A DNA stretch of 64,000 bases. Origin: DATLMR01 sp964615905. GTDB lineage: Bacteria > Acidobacteriota > Blastocatellia > UBA7656. The notes below the pieces were generated by a model. That model was given only the letters and a program-made list of their open reading frames with translations, was not told the origin of the DNA and ran no database searches. The position numbers and the translations under genes are program-made. The stretch lies in NCBI GenBank assembly GCA_964615905.1, contig CAZTUB010000017.1, positions 1 to 64,000 on the forward strand, read 5' to 3'. Below are positions 34,592 to 42,785 of the stretch, piece by piece. Positions within the stretch are counted from its first letter, which is position 1. Each line of letters starts with the position of its first letter.

Positions 34592-35581
34592 ATGAGCACT
34601 GCCGAAACAAGCGACGAGCGGACGGGGGTTGTGCTGTTCAACCTGGGCGGTCCGGAGACGCTCGACGACGTGCGCCCCTTTCTCTTCAACCTCTTTTCCG
34701 ACCCCGACATAATAAGGCTGCCGGTTCGCGCTTTGCAGCGCCCGCTCGCGTGGCTCATCTCAACGCAGCGCTACAAGAAGTCGCGCTCGTATTACGAGCA
34801 GATCGGCGGGGGCTCGCCGCTCAGGCGGATAACAGACGAGCAGGCCCGCGCGCTCGAAAGCGAGCTGGCGCGGCGCGGCGTAGACGCGACCGTTTATGTC
34901 GCGATGCGCTACTGGCGGCCTTTCACCGAAGAGGCTTTCGAGCAGATTCGCCGCGACCGCATAACACGCCTGGTCGCGCTGCCGCTCTACCCGCAGTATT
35001 CGATCTCGACCACCGGGTCGAGCATCAATCGTATGAACGAGATCGTCAAACAAGACGGCGACTCTTCGCTACGCATCACGACTGTTTGCAGCTATCAGGA
35101 TGACCCGCGCTACGTCGATGCGCTGGCCGCTTCGGTCGGCGAAGAGCTTGCGCAGTTTTCTGACCGCGCGCCTTCAAGCACGCACATACTCTTCAGCGCG
35201 CACAGCGTCCCCGTAAGCTATATTAAAGAAGGCGACCCGTACCTCGACCAGACGCGACAGACCGTGAAGCTCGTCATGGAGCGAGTAGGCGCAGACCGCC
35301 CGCACAGCCTGTCGTTTCAAAGCAAGGTGGGCCCGGTCGAATGGCTTCGCCCTTCAACCGACGAAACTGTAAGAGAGCTTGCCTCAAAGGGCGTGAGACA
35401 GGTCTTGCTTGTCCCCGTAAGCTTCGTCTCAGAGCACATCGAGACGCTCTACGAGCTGGATATTCTCTACCGCGACGTGGCCCGCGAGGTCGGGCTAAAA
35501 GAGTATCGCCGCGTGGCCGCGCTGAACTGCCGCCCGGATTTCATCTCCGCGCTCGCCGGTCTTGTCGAGGAGAATCTTTAG
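34592..35581 (+). CDS. hemH: Ferrochelatase
   Basis: The enzyme inserts Fe2+ into a porphyrin. The 329-residue protein has VVLFNLGGPETLDDVRPFL, the family phrase LPLYPQYSISTTGS, the catalytic His in FSAHSVPVSY and the acidic SFVSEHIETLYELD patch. No [2Fe-2S] cluster extension is present. It lies between hemE and hemY, the Bacillus hemEHY order. Whether it uses protoporphyrin IX or coproporphyrin III cannot be read from the motifs. Confidence 0.95.
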   Translation: MSTAETSDERTGVVLFNLGGPETLDDVRPFLFNLFSDPDIIRLPVRALQRPLAWLISTQRYKKSRSYYEQIGGGSPLRRITDEQARALESELARRGVDATVYVAMRYWRPFTEEAFEQIRRDRITRLVALPLYPQYSISTTGSSINRMNEIVKQDGDSSLRITTVCSYQDDPRYVDALAASVGEELAQFSDRAPSSTHILFSAHSVPVSYIKEGDPYLDQTRQTVKLVMERVGADRPHSLSFQSKVGPVEWLRPSTDETVRELASKGVRQVLLVPVSFVSEHIETLYELDILYRDVAREVGLKEYRRVAALNCRPDFISALAGLVEENL

Positions 35582-35583
35582 TG

Positions 35584-36990
35584 ATGGCAAGTGAAGTGAG
35601 AGAGGCCATCGTTATAGGCGCGGGCATATCGGGCCTCGTGTGCGCTTACAGGCTTAAAAGCCTCGGCGCGGATGTGCTGCTGCTTGAAAGCTCCGACCGC
35701 GTGGGCGGAGTGATCCAAAGCGAGCGCGTTGACGGATTTCTGATCGAGCGCGGGCCTAACAGCTCGCAAGGCTCCGAAGAGCTTCTCGCGCTTGTCGATG
35801 AGCTTCAGATAACGGACGAGCTTGTTGAAGGCGACCCAAAGGCCCCGGCTTATATATATTTCAACCGCCAGCTTCACGCCATGCCCGCAGGCGCAGGCCC
35901 CTTTATCAAGAGTAAGCTCTTGTCCGCGAAGGGCAAGCTGCGAATATTCGGAGAACTGTTTGTACCGGCTCGCCGCTCGGATGAAGAAGAGACGGTCGCT
36001 TCATTTGTCCGGCGGCGCATAGGCCGTGAAGCCGCAGAGCGCATGATCGCCCCGTTCGTGTCAGGGATATACGCGGGCGATTCGGAACGGCTGAGCGTCC
36101 AGGCAGCCTTCCCGCGCCTGGCAAACCTTGAGAAAAATTACGGCGGGTTGATTCGCGGTTCGATAGCCAAAGCGCGCGAGGCGCGGCGAGAAAGAAAAGC
36201 GGCTTCGAGTGTGATCGACAAAGCAGCGCCCACGCGCAAGCGGCTCGTCTCGTTTAAGAAAGGGATGGGATTTCTTCCTCAAACGCTCGCCTCGCGCCTA
36301 GGCGAGGATCTAAAAACCGGGTGCGGTAATCTGGCGATCTCACGAACCTCAGAGTCGAAAGGGGTCGGCCAGTTTCTTGTGAGCTACGACCGGGCCGGTC
36401 GAGCCGAGCAGGTCGCTTCAAGCCGTGTGATTATGGCCGTCCCTGCGGGCGCGGCTTCAAGGTTGCTCGCGCCGCTTTCAGATGAGCTTGCCGGTCTGCT
36501 TGAGCAGATAGAGTACCCTCCGCTTTCAATCGTATACCTCGCTTATGACGAGTCGAAGATAAAGACGAAGCTCGACGGGTTTGGCTTTCTCGCAGCGCCC
36601 GCCGAAGGGCTGAACATACTCGGATGCGTCTGGAACTCCAGTCTGTTTGAGAACAGAGCGCCGAAAGGAAAGGCGTTGCTTACGACTTTCATGGGGGGAG
36701 TGCGACGGCCCGAAGCGGCGCGGCTCACGGACGCAGAGCTTGTTGCGACCGCGCACAGCGAGCTTCAACAGGTGCTTGGGATAGAGAGCGACCCGCAGGT
36801 CGTAGCCATCACGCGATGGGACCGCGCCATCCCTCAATACAACCTCGGCCACGCGCGCCGCGTCCGGCAGATCGAAGCGCTGGTTAAGGTGATAGGCGGC
36901 CTTACGCTCGCGGGCAACTATCTTCATGGAGTGTCAACAGGCGATTGCGTAAAGGAAGCCGACCGCGCGGCAAGAGAGATGAGACTCTGA
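35584..36990 (+). CDS. hemY: HemY/HemG-type oxygen-dependent protoporphyrinogen (or coproporphyrinogen) oxidase
   Basis: This 468-residue FAD enzyme opens with IVIGAGISGLVCAYRLKSLGADVLLLESSDRVGG, the dinucleotide fold and GG doublet of the family. It ends with the second FAD motif GGLTLAGNYLHGVSTGDCVKEADRAA. It aromatises the porphyrinogen ring using O2. The ATG at 35584 overlaps nothing but follows the hemH stop by two bases; a longer frame beginning inside hemH (35341) is an artefact. Its stop overlaps the next ATG (TGATG), coupling it to a di-iron protein. Confidence 0.94.
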   Translation: MASEVREAIVIGAGISGLVCAYRLKSLGADVLLLESSDRVGGVIQSERVDGFLIERGPNSSQGSEELLALVDELQITDELVEGDPKAPAYIYFNRQLHAMPAGAGPFIKSKLLSAKGKLRIFGELFVPARRSDEEETVASFVRRRIGREAAERMIAPFVSGIYAGDSERLSVQAAFPRLANLEKNYGGLIRGSIAKAREARRERKAASSVIDKAAPTRKRLVSFKKGMGFLPQTLASRLGEDLKTGCGNLAISRTSESKGVGQFLVSYDRAGRAEQVASSRVIMAVPAGAASRLLAPLSDELAGLLEQIEYPPLSIVYLAYDESKIKTKLDGFGFLAAPAEGLNILGCVWNSSLFENRAPKGKALLTTFMGGVRRPEAARLTDAELVATAHSELQQVLGIESDPQVVAITRWDRAIPQYNLGHARRVRQIEALVKVIGGLTLAGNYLHGVSTGDCVKEADRAAREMRL

Positions 36991-37520
36991 TGAGTGCCGA
37001 CCTGTCCGACTTGATCGAAATTCTGCGCCTCGCATACTCAGGCGAGAAGGCGGCGGCTTACGCTTACCGTGGCCACTGGCGCTCGGTAAAAGACGAGGCA
37101 ACACGCGCGAGAATCCGCGAGATCGAAGAAGAAGAATGGCATCACCGCCGCCTTGTGGGCGAGATGCTTGAGACAATCGGCGCGCGGCCGAGCCGCCTTA
37201 AAGAGCTTCGCGCCGCCCTGGTCGGGCGCACGCTTGGGCTGATGTGTCATTTTTCAGGATGGCTCGCGCCCATGTACGGGGCCGGGAAACTTGAGAGCCG
37301 AAACATTCGAGAGTATGAAGCGGCGGCGCGGCTGGCCGCTCACTCCGGCCAGCAAAATTTTGTCGACTGCCTGCTGACGATGGCCGAAGTCGAGTGGGAG
37401 CACGAGCGGTACTTCCGCCGGTGCGTAGAGAGCCACCCGCTGGCTTCAAGGATCCGCATCTGGCCCTCGCCACCGCCGAAACAGTCTATTCGAGAGACGT
37501 TTTATGACTATACACGCTAA
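36990..37520 (+). CDS. COQ7/ferritin-like di-iron protein coupled to hemY
   Basis: The 176-residue all-helical protein has repeated carboxylate/His motifs as in ferritin-like and demethoxyubiquinone hydroxylase (COQ7) proteins: Glu19 in AYSGEKAAAYAYRGHW, EIEEEEWHH (45-52), an ARG-rich third helix with LESRNIREYEAAA (101-113), and MAEVEWEHERYF (131-142). These fit two ExxH-type iron pairs, although exact ligands need a structure model. The ATG shares its A with the hemY stop (TGATG). The GNAT gene overlaps its end by 17 bp. Ubiquinone synthesis is not expected in this phylum, so COQ7 activity itself is doubtful; a role in haem or iron handling is suggested by context only. Confidence 0.8.
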   Translation: MSADLSDLIEILRLAYSGEKAAAYAYRGHWRSVKDEATRARIREIEEEEWHHRRLVGEMLETIGARPSRLKELRAALVGRTLGLMCHFSGWLAPMYGAGKLESRNIREYEAAARLAAHSGQQNFVDCLLTMAEVEWEHERYFRRCVESHPLASRIRIWPSPPPKQSIRETFYDYTR

Positions 37521-38310
37521 CAAAGAGCTGTGCGCGCGGCTTGAAACGGTCGAGGCGCTGAATCAGGTAGAGTCCGCCGTCACATTCAACAGGCTAGCGA
37601 GAGAGTTTCAGGCCGATTACAAAAAGATCGGCACCGGGTACGCTGTCTTCGCGGGCGTCGATTCGCCTCTGACACAGGCGTTCGCGCTGGGACTTGACGG
37701 CGAGGTCAGCGAAAAAGAGATTCTTGAGCTGGAAAATTTTTATAAGGAGAGAGAGGCGGCGGTCAACGTAGAAGTCTGCACGCTCTCCGATATTAGCCTC
37801 GCGCAGTTGCTCGTCGAGCGCGGGTTTCGGATCACAGAGTATTCGCACCTGCTCGTGAAATCTCTGGCAGACGATGAGTCGTTTCAATCTGACGGCGAAA
37901 TCGTTATCCGCGAGGTCAGACCGGGTGAAGTAGACAAATTTGCCGCGACCGTCGCAAGAGCCTTCGCCGAGGGCAGCGAGCCGTCGGATTCGATCACAGA
38001 TGTTTTCAAGGTCTGGTTCGAGCAGGGCAACTGTACGTGGTTCGGAGCGTTTGTCGATGGAGAGCCTGCGGGGGGCGGCGCGGTTTTCATGAATCAAGGG
38101 GTGGCCGAGCTCGGCGGCGCGAGCACTTTGCCTGAGCACAGGGGCAGAGGGATACAGACCGGGCTGCTAAAAGCGCGGCTCGCTTATGCCGGAAAGAACG
38201 GGTGCGATACGGCGATGGTGACGACATTGCCGGCCACTATCTCTCAGCGCAACGTCGAAAAGCAAGGGTTTCAAATCGCCTACGCCCGCACGAAATTTAG
38301 TAAACAGTGA
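37504..38310 (+). CDS. GNAT-family N-acetyltransferase
   Basis: The 268-residue protein has an N-terminal half of unclear fold and a C-terminal GNAT domain (about 125-268) with EIVIREVRPGEVDKFA, GGASTLPEHRGRGIQTGLLKAR (acetyl-CoA-binding motif A) and RNVEKQGFQIAYART. Two-domain GNATs of this length acetylate amino acids or small amines; the substrate is unknown. It begins 17 bp inside the di-iron gene and is the last gene of the haem unit. Its TGA stop is part of the first GTGACAA unit of the repeat element at 38300-38427. Confidence 0.87.
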   Translation: MTIHANKELCARLETVEALNQVESAVTFNRLAREFQADYKKIGTGYAVFAGVDSPLTQAFALGLDGEVSEKEILELENFYKEREAAVNVEVCTLSDISLAQLLVERGFRITEYSHLLVKSLADDESFQSDGEIVIREVRPGEVDKFAATVARAFAEGSEPSDSITDVFKVWFEQGNCTWFGAFVDGEPAGGGAVFMNQGVAELGGASTLPEHRGRGIQTGLLKARLAYAGKNGCDTAMVTTLPATISQRNVEKQGFQIAYARTKFSKQ

Positions 38311-38427
38311 CAAGTGACAAGAGGAACGTAAACCGTGAACCGTAAACCGTGACAAGAGGGAGAGAGCGATCAAGCTCCACTCCGGTCTTTCTTGTCACTT
38401 GTCACTTGTCACTTGTCACTGTTTACG
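38300..38427. repeat. Hairpin element of GTGACAA heptads, copy 2
   Basis: This copy is framed by GTAAACA (38300) and TGTTTACG (ending 38427). It holds two GTGACAA units (38307-38320), a CGTAAACCGTGAACCGTAAACC stretch like that of copy 1, a divergent centre and four TTGTCAC units (38392-38419). It lies between two convergent genes and supplies both stop codons: TGA of the GNAT gene at 38308-38310 and TAA of the yjdF-like gene at 38423-38425. Part of the centre, including GGTCTTTCTTGTCAC, matches copy 1 closely. Confidence 0.85.
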
Positions 38428-39109
38428 ATTTACGTCTCATAGCCTTGAGCTTTACTTCGCCGAGCGGCTGGTCGCCTGTCTCTAGCTTAAAGCTCTCTTT
38501 CATCTCGCGCCCGAAATTCTTATCGTATGCGCTATTGACCAGCGCCGTGATTACCATCGCCACGAGCGCGCCTGTCCCGGCAAGACCCATGTCCTTCTGC
38601 GCGTCCCAGATGTCGCCCTGGCTGCCCAGGAAAGCGAGCCCCGCCTCCGGGCTCACGTTGATCGCCGCAAGCCATTCGATCAGCTCGTAAACAGCCGAAA
38701 ACGAAAGCGTCACGTCGAGCGGCAGATAATAACCCCAGAAACCTTTGACTTTCGTCACGCGCAAAAAGAGCTCGCGTATAGGGTAGGCCAACAGCAGCCC
38801 GAATGAGAAATGGACCATACGGTCATACATATTGCGGCTCGCGCCGAGCCAGGATTGGAGCGTGTAACCGAACGGCACTTCGGCGTATGTGTAGTGCGAG
38901 CCGATGACGTGCAGGACCATGAAGACTGTGATGAGCGAATAAGACAGGTCCGATAGCCTGAAGTATCTGCCGGTCAGGATTATTATCGGCACGAAGACCA
39001 GCACGAGCACATTCTCAAGAAGCCAGTCGTCCTGGTGTTTGGGGTTTATCGCAGCCCAGACCCAGAAACCCAGAAAGACCACAACCAGAATCTTCTGATA
39101 CTTTGTCAT
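38423..39109 (-). CDS. yjdF: YjdF/DUF2238-type inner-membrane protein
   Basis: The 228-residue protein has about six helices and the DUF2238 landmarks: NVLVLVFVPIIILTGRYFRLSDLSY, HVIGSHYTYAEVPFGY, RMVHFSFGLLLAYPIREL, SAVYELIEWLAA and GSQGDIWDAQKDMGLAGTGAL. The family is widespread and uncharacterised. I start it at the ATG 39109 with GGAG eight bases upstream. The last codons and stop (RRKS, TAA) come from the repeat element. It starts 46 bp after the pyrC stop on the same strand, so it may be transcribed with the pyr genes. Confidence 0.88.
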   Translation of the reverse strand: MTKYQKILVVVFLGFWVWAAINPKHQDDWLLENVLVLVFVPIIILTGRYFRLSDLSYSLITVFMVLHVIGSHYTYAEVPFGYTLQSWLGASRNMYDRMVHFSFGLLLAYPIRELFLRVTKVKGFWGYYLPLDVTLSFSAVYELIEWLAAINVSPEAGLAFLGSQGDIWDAQKDMGLAGTGALVAMVITALVNSAYDKNFGREMKESFKLETGDQPLGEVKLKAMRRKS

Positions 39110-39154
39110 ATTCGGTTCTCCAGACGTTTTTTGAATGAAGGGGGCCACGAAAAC

Positions 39155-40432
39155 TTACTGGGCGCGATAAACCTCGCGCCCGCCGACATATGTCGCTACT
39201 ACAATACCATCAAGCTCCCATCCGGCAAACGGCGTGTTGCGGCTCTTGGATTTGAACTGCCGGGGGTCGACCTGCCATCTCCGTTTTGGATCAAAGATCG
39301 TTATGTCGGCCGCAGAGCCTTCGGCAAGCGTGCCGCAGGGCAAAGAGAATGCGCGGGCCGGTCCTACGGTGAGCATCTCTATGATCCGCGTGAGGGTGAC
39401 TTCGCCCGTGTGATAAAGCCTTGTGAGCGCGACGCCGAGCGCGGTCTCAAGGCCGATGACACCGAAAGGCGCGCGGTCATATTCGAGCATCTTTTCATCT
39501 TGATGATGAGGCGCGTGGTCCGTGGCTATCGCGTCGATGGTCCCGTCGGCCATGCCCCGCACTAGAGCCTGGCGGTCTTGCTCGCTCCTGAGCGGGGGGT
39601 TCATCTTGGTGTTCGTGTCAAAACCGAGGACCGCTTCATCTGTCAGCGCGAAATGGTGCGGCGTGACTTCGCAGGTTACGTCGACGCCGCGCCGCCGGGC
39701 CTGGCGAACCATCTCGACCGCGCCCGCAGTCGAAATGTGGGCGATGTGGACGCGAGCGCCGGTCAACTCAGCAAGCAATATGTCGCGTGAGACGTGGCTC
39801 TCTTCGGCAGCGCGGCTCATGCCTTTTAAGCCGAGCAGCGTCGAGTAACGGCCTTCGTTCATCGCGCCGCCCGCCGACAGGTTCAGGTCCTGGCAGTGAT
39901 CGACCACAACAAGCCCGTGATCGCGCGCGTACTCCATAGCGTGGCGCATGACCTGACTGTTCATGACGGGTCTGCCGTCGTCCGAGACGGCGACTATTCC
40001 AACTTCTTTCATCTCGGCCATCTCGGCCAGCTCCACGCCTTCAGACCCGCAGGTGATCGCGCCCACCGGAAAGACTCTCGCAAGCCCAGCCTCGCGGGCC
40101 TTGTCGATTATATAGCGAGTGACCGATGCTTTATCGTTTACAGGCTTTGTGTTCGGCATGGCGCAGACGGCTGTGAACCCGCCCGCGACTGCCGCGTGAG
40201 CGCCTGACCGCAGCGTCTCTTTGTACTCTTCGCCGGGCTCGCGCAGGTGGACGTGCAGGTCGACAAATCCGGGGCTTACGACCAGACCGGAAGCGTCAAA
40301 GACCTCCGCCCCGTCTGAAGCTATGCGGCTCCCGATTGACTTAACAAGCCCGTCTTCTACAAGCAGGTCCGCCGTCTCGTCCCTTTTTTCAGAGGGGTCG
40401 ATTATCCTCCCGCCTTTGATAAGGAGCTTCAC
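39155..40432 (-). CDS. pyrC: Dihydroorotase
   Basis: PyrC closes carbamoyl-aspartate to dihydroorotate in UMP synthesis. The 425-residue class I type enzyme has the zinc ligands in GFVDLHVHLREPG, the substrate-binding MPNTKPVNDKAS, VDHCQD, HIAHIS and the catalytic Asp in AIATDHAPHH. All metal ligands are present, so unlike some PyrB-linked homologs this copy should be active. The start overlaps the pyrB stop by ATGA. Confidence 0.96.
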   Translation of the reverse strand: MKLLIKGGRIIDPSEKRDETADLLVEDGLVKSIGSRIASDGAEVFDASGLVVSPGFVDLHVHLREPGEEYKETLRSGAHAAVAGGFTAVCAMPNTKPVNDKASVTRYIIDKAREAGLARVFPVGAITCGSEGVELAEMAEMKEVGIVAVSDDGRPVMNSQVMRHAMEYARDHGLVVVDHCQDLNLSAGGAMNEGRYSTLLGLKGMSRAAEESHVSRDILLAELTGARVHIAHISTAGAVEMVRQARRRGVDVTCEVTPHHFALTDEAVLGFDTNTKMNPPLRSEQDRQALVRGMADGTIDAIATDHAPHHQDEKMLEYDRAPFGVIGLETALGVALTRLYHTGEVTLTRIIEMLTVGPARAFSLPCGTLAEGSAADITIFDPKRRWQVDPRQFKSKSRNTPFAGWELDGIVVATYVGGREVYRAQ

Positions 40433-41373
40433 TGAACGTCCCTCCCCGCGACTAAAAAGAGAATTGCCATCCTCACCGCCACCCCGTTCGTCACCTGATC
40501 GAGTATCAACGACCGCGCGCTGTCGACCACCTCCGAGCTTATCTCGACGCCGCGATTGACAGGCCCCGGATGCATCACTATGCAGTCATTCGCGGCGAGA
40601 TCGAGCCGCTTGAGCGTCAGCCCGTAGTAGTTCGAGTATTCCTTTAGCGACGGGAAGAAGGCCGCGCTCATCCGCTCGCGCTGTATGCGAAGCATCATCA
40701 CAACGTCGGCCCCGGCGAGCGCGTCTTCAATCCGGTCCTCGACGACGAGCGAGCCTTCCGACTCCCCGACAAGCTTTTCGTAATCGGGCGGGATCAGCGT
40801 GCGAGGCCCGGCCACTCGGACGTGCGCCCCTAGCTTTGTCAACAGGTGAGTGTTCGAGCGCGCGACCCGCGAGTGCATTATGTCGCCGATGATGGCGACT
40901 TGAAGCCCTGCGATCCGCCCCTTATGACCTCGGATCGTGAAGGCGTCGAGCAGGGCCTGCGTCGGGTGCTCGTGCGCGCCGTCGCCGCCGTTGATGATCG
41001 CCGCCGAGACCATACGCGATAACTGGTGCGGCACGCCCGCCGACGGGTGGCGTATGACTATGCAGTCGGGCGACATGGCTTCGAGGTTCTGCGCGGTGTC
41101 AACAAGGCTTTCGCCCTTGGTCACAGACGAGGTCGAAGCCGATATGTTGACCGCGTCGGCCGACAGCCGCTTGGCCGCGATCTCGAATGAAGTGCGCGTG
41201 CGCGTGGAAGCTTCAAAAAAGAGGTTGATGACGGTCTTGCCGCGAAGAGTGGGGACCTTCTTGATCGAGCGCGCGGAGACTTCTTTGAAAGATTCGGCCG
41301 TGTCGAGGATGGTCTCGATCTCCTCGACTGAGAGCTCTCTTATGCCCAGAAGGTCTTTCCGATTAAATGCCAA
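40429..41373 (-). CDS. pyrB: Aspartate carbamoyltransferase catalytic subunit
   Basis: PyrB joins carbamoyl phosphate and aspartate. The 314-residue protein has FEASTRTRTSFEIAAKRL, the HPTQALLDAF substrate loop, and a C-terminal VMHPGPVNRGVEI. No regulatory pyrI chain is present, in line with the PyrB-PyrC type. It lies between pyrR (6-bp gap) and pyrC (4-bp overlap), so the three genes form one operon. Confidence 0.97.
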   Translation of the reverse strand: MAFNRKDLLGIRELSVEEIETILDTAESFKEVSARSIKKVPTLRGKTVINLFFEASTRTRTSFEIAAKRLSADAVNISASTSSVTKGESLVDTAQNLEAMSPDCIVIRHPSAGVPHQLSRMVSAAIINGGDGAHEHPTQALLDAFTIRGHKGRIAGLQVAIIGDIMHSRVARSNTHLLTKLGAHVRVAGPRTLIPPDYEKLVGESEGSLVVEDRIEDALAGADVVMMLRIQRERMSAAFFPSLKEYSNYYGLTLKRLDLAANDCIVMHPGPVNRGVEISSEVVDSARSLILDQVTNGVAVRMAILFLVAGRDVQ

Positions 41374-41379
41374 TGCAGT

Positions 41380-41931
41380 CTATTCTTGATGGTGTTCTAC
41401 GATGATAACCTGTTCTTCTTCGTCGTACTCTTTGAGCATAACCTTGACTATCTCTGCGTCGGTGGTGTGCAAGCTCTTGCCCACATAATCGGCCTGGATG
41501 GGCAGCTCGCGGTGCCCCCGGTCAATCAGCACGGCTAGCTCAACCTTGCGCGGGCGGCCAAAGTCCACAAGCTCGTCGAGCGCGGCCCTCACAGTGCGCC
41601 CCGTGTAGAGCACGTCGTCGACGAGCACTATTGTGCTGTCGGTCACGTCAACAGGGATGTCGGTCTTGTTGACCACAGGGCTCGGCCCGACGGTCGAGAG
41701 GTCGTCGCGGTAGAGCGTTATGTCGAGCTGGCCTGTGGGCGGGCGCACGCCTTCAAGCTGTTCGATCTTGTCGGCGATTCGTTCGGCGAGCGGCACGCCG
41801 CGCCGCCTTATCCCGACCAGCAACAGGCTCTCTGTGCCCTTGTTCTTCTCGACTATCTGAGAGGCCAGCCGCGATAAAGCGCGGTTCATCGCAGCCGCGT
41901 TCATGACGTGGGCTTTCAGCTCAAAGTCCAT
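41380..41931 (-). CDS. pyrR: PyrR bifunctional pyr operon regulator / uracil phosphoribosyltransferase
   Basis: The 183-residue protein has the PRPP-binding motif TIVLVDDVLYTGRTVRAALDEL and the family phrases LVGIRRRGVPLAERIAD and GQLDITLYRDDL. PyrR of Bacillus binds UMP and pyr mRNA to cause attenuation. It heads the pyrR-pyrB-pyrC operon. The leader from the promoter candidate is only about 25 nt, too short for the usual attenuator, so regulation must differ or lie elsewhere. A GAGGAG ribosome site stands before the ATG. Confidence 0.95.
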   Translation of the reverse strand: MDFELKAHVMNAAAMNRALSRLASQIVEKNKGTESLLLVGIRRRGVPLAERIADKIEQLEGVRPPTGQLDITLYRDDLSTVGPSPVVNKTDIPVDVTDSTIVLVDDVLYTGRTVRAALDELVDFGRPRKVELAVLIDRGHRELPIQADYVGKSLHTTDAEIVKVMLKEYDEEEQVIIVEHHQE

Positions 41932-41963
41932 CAGTAGCTCTCCTCGTTAGCGAGTCGCGGACG

Positions 41964-41993
41964 AATATAGCACGCTGGTCAGGCTTATACCAA
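41964..41993 (-). promoter_or_regulatory. Candidate promoter of pyrRBC
   Basis: Minus-strand TTGGTA (41988-41993), an 18-nt spacer and TATATT (41964-41969), about 33 bp before the pyrR ATG. Confidence 0.45.
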
Positions 41994-42074
41994 GATCAAG
42001 CCGCCCGACCTTTAATCCGGCTGTACCGAACGATAGCCGCATGAAAGGCGCGGGTAATGCTAAATACTATTCTA

Positions 42075-42103
42075 TTGACTCTGAAGCACCATTTTCATAT
42101 ATT
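42075..42103 (+). promoter_or_regulatory. Promoter of the Cys-rich secreted protein gene
   Basis: TTGACT (42075-42080), exactly 17 nt of spacer and TATATT (42098-42103), both five of six to consensus, 90 bp before the ATG at 42193. Confidence 0.65.
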
Positions 42104-42192
42104 GGTCCAACCCAGGCTTTTACCCCCGATTTGATCTCAATCATCTAAGCCAGAACCATCCTCTTGCCCAGATGTTTCTAGGGAGGCTGACA

Positions 42193-42756
42193 ATGGATTT
42201 TCGAAAGATCATCGCTACGGTATCGCTCGCTTTTTTCGTGGCAGCGACGCTAACTGGGATTCCCCTTGCCGCTTCGGCTCAAGAAAGACCCGAAGACAGT
42301 TTTGCAAAGAGATACCCGCAACTCCTGGAAGCCGTAGACAGCGGCAAATTCCCAAAATCACTCTTTGACAGCGCCGCGCGGTTTGAGGCGCAGTACCCCC
42401 GGCTAGTCAAGGCGTTCGAGCGCGAAAGGATCGATTACAAGCTATTCCGCACAGCCTTTCGCGGAGTGCAGAGGAAAGACAGCGGCATAACTAAGCTGGT
42501 CCAGGCCCTACAGGCGGGCTCGATCAAGATTGACGAGTTCCGCGACGAGTTATCCATGTATCAGGCCGATCTTTACCCGCAGTCAGCCGGGTGCAGCGAG
42601 GGTCCGTGCGACGACAGGGCGACCGTCTACTACCTTGGCTGTAAACGAGGCGGGGGGGATTTGCTATTGTGTTTCCTGTTGGCCGAGCAGTATATGTGCA
42701 TTTGCATGAACGGCCTGTGCGGACACAGGAACGACTGCGGCGTGATTGATATATAA
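42193..42756 (+). CDS. Secreted Cys-rich protein of unknown function
   Basis: The 187-residue protein has a Sec signal (about 1-29, AASAQE), then a helical middle rich in Arg/Lys/Glu (PQLLEAVDSGKFPKSLFDSAARFEAQYPRLVKAFERERI). The C-terminal 50 residues carry nine cysteines: CSEGPC, GCKRGG, LLCFLLAEQYMCICMNGLC, HRNDC. The cysteine pattern could make several disulfides or a metal site. The ATG at 42193 follows GGGAGG and is preferred to one at 42172. It has its own promoter and no co-directional partner. No family recognised. Confidence 0.75.
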   Translation: MDFRKIIATVSLAFFVAATLTGIPLAASAQERPEDSFAKRYPQLLEAVDSGKFPKSLFDSAARFEAQYPRLVKAFERERIDYKLFRTAFRGVQRKDSGITKLVQALQAGSIKIDEFRDELSMYQADLYPQSAGCSEGPCDDRATVYYLGCKRGGGDLLLCFLLAEQYMCICMNGLCGHRNDCGVIDI

Positions 42757-42785
42757 CGCGATCTCTTTGTACGCTCTGGCCAAAG

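Noticed and set aside
35341..36990. 549-residue frame for the porphyrinogen oxidase
   Set aside because: Residues before MASEVREAIVIGAG come from inside hemH in another frame; the FAD motif starts right after the ATG at 35584.
36990..37520. Calling the di-iron protein a true ubiquinone hydroxylase (coq7/ubiF)
   Set aside because: Motifs only support the ferritin-like class; context is haem synthesis and ubiquinone is not expected in this phylum.
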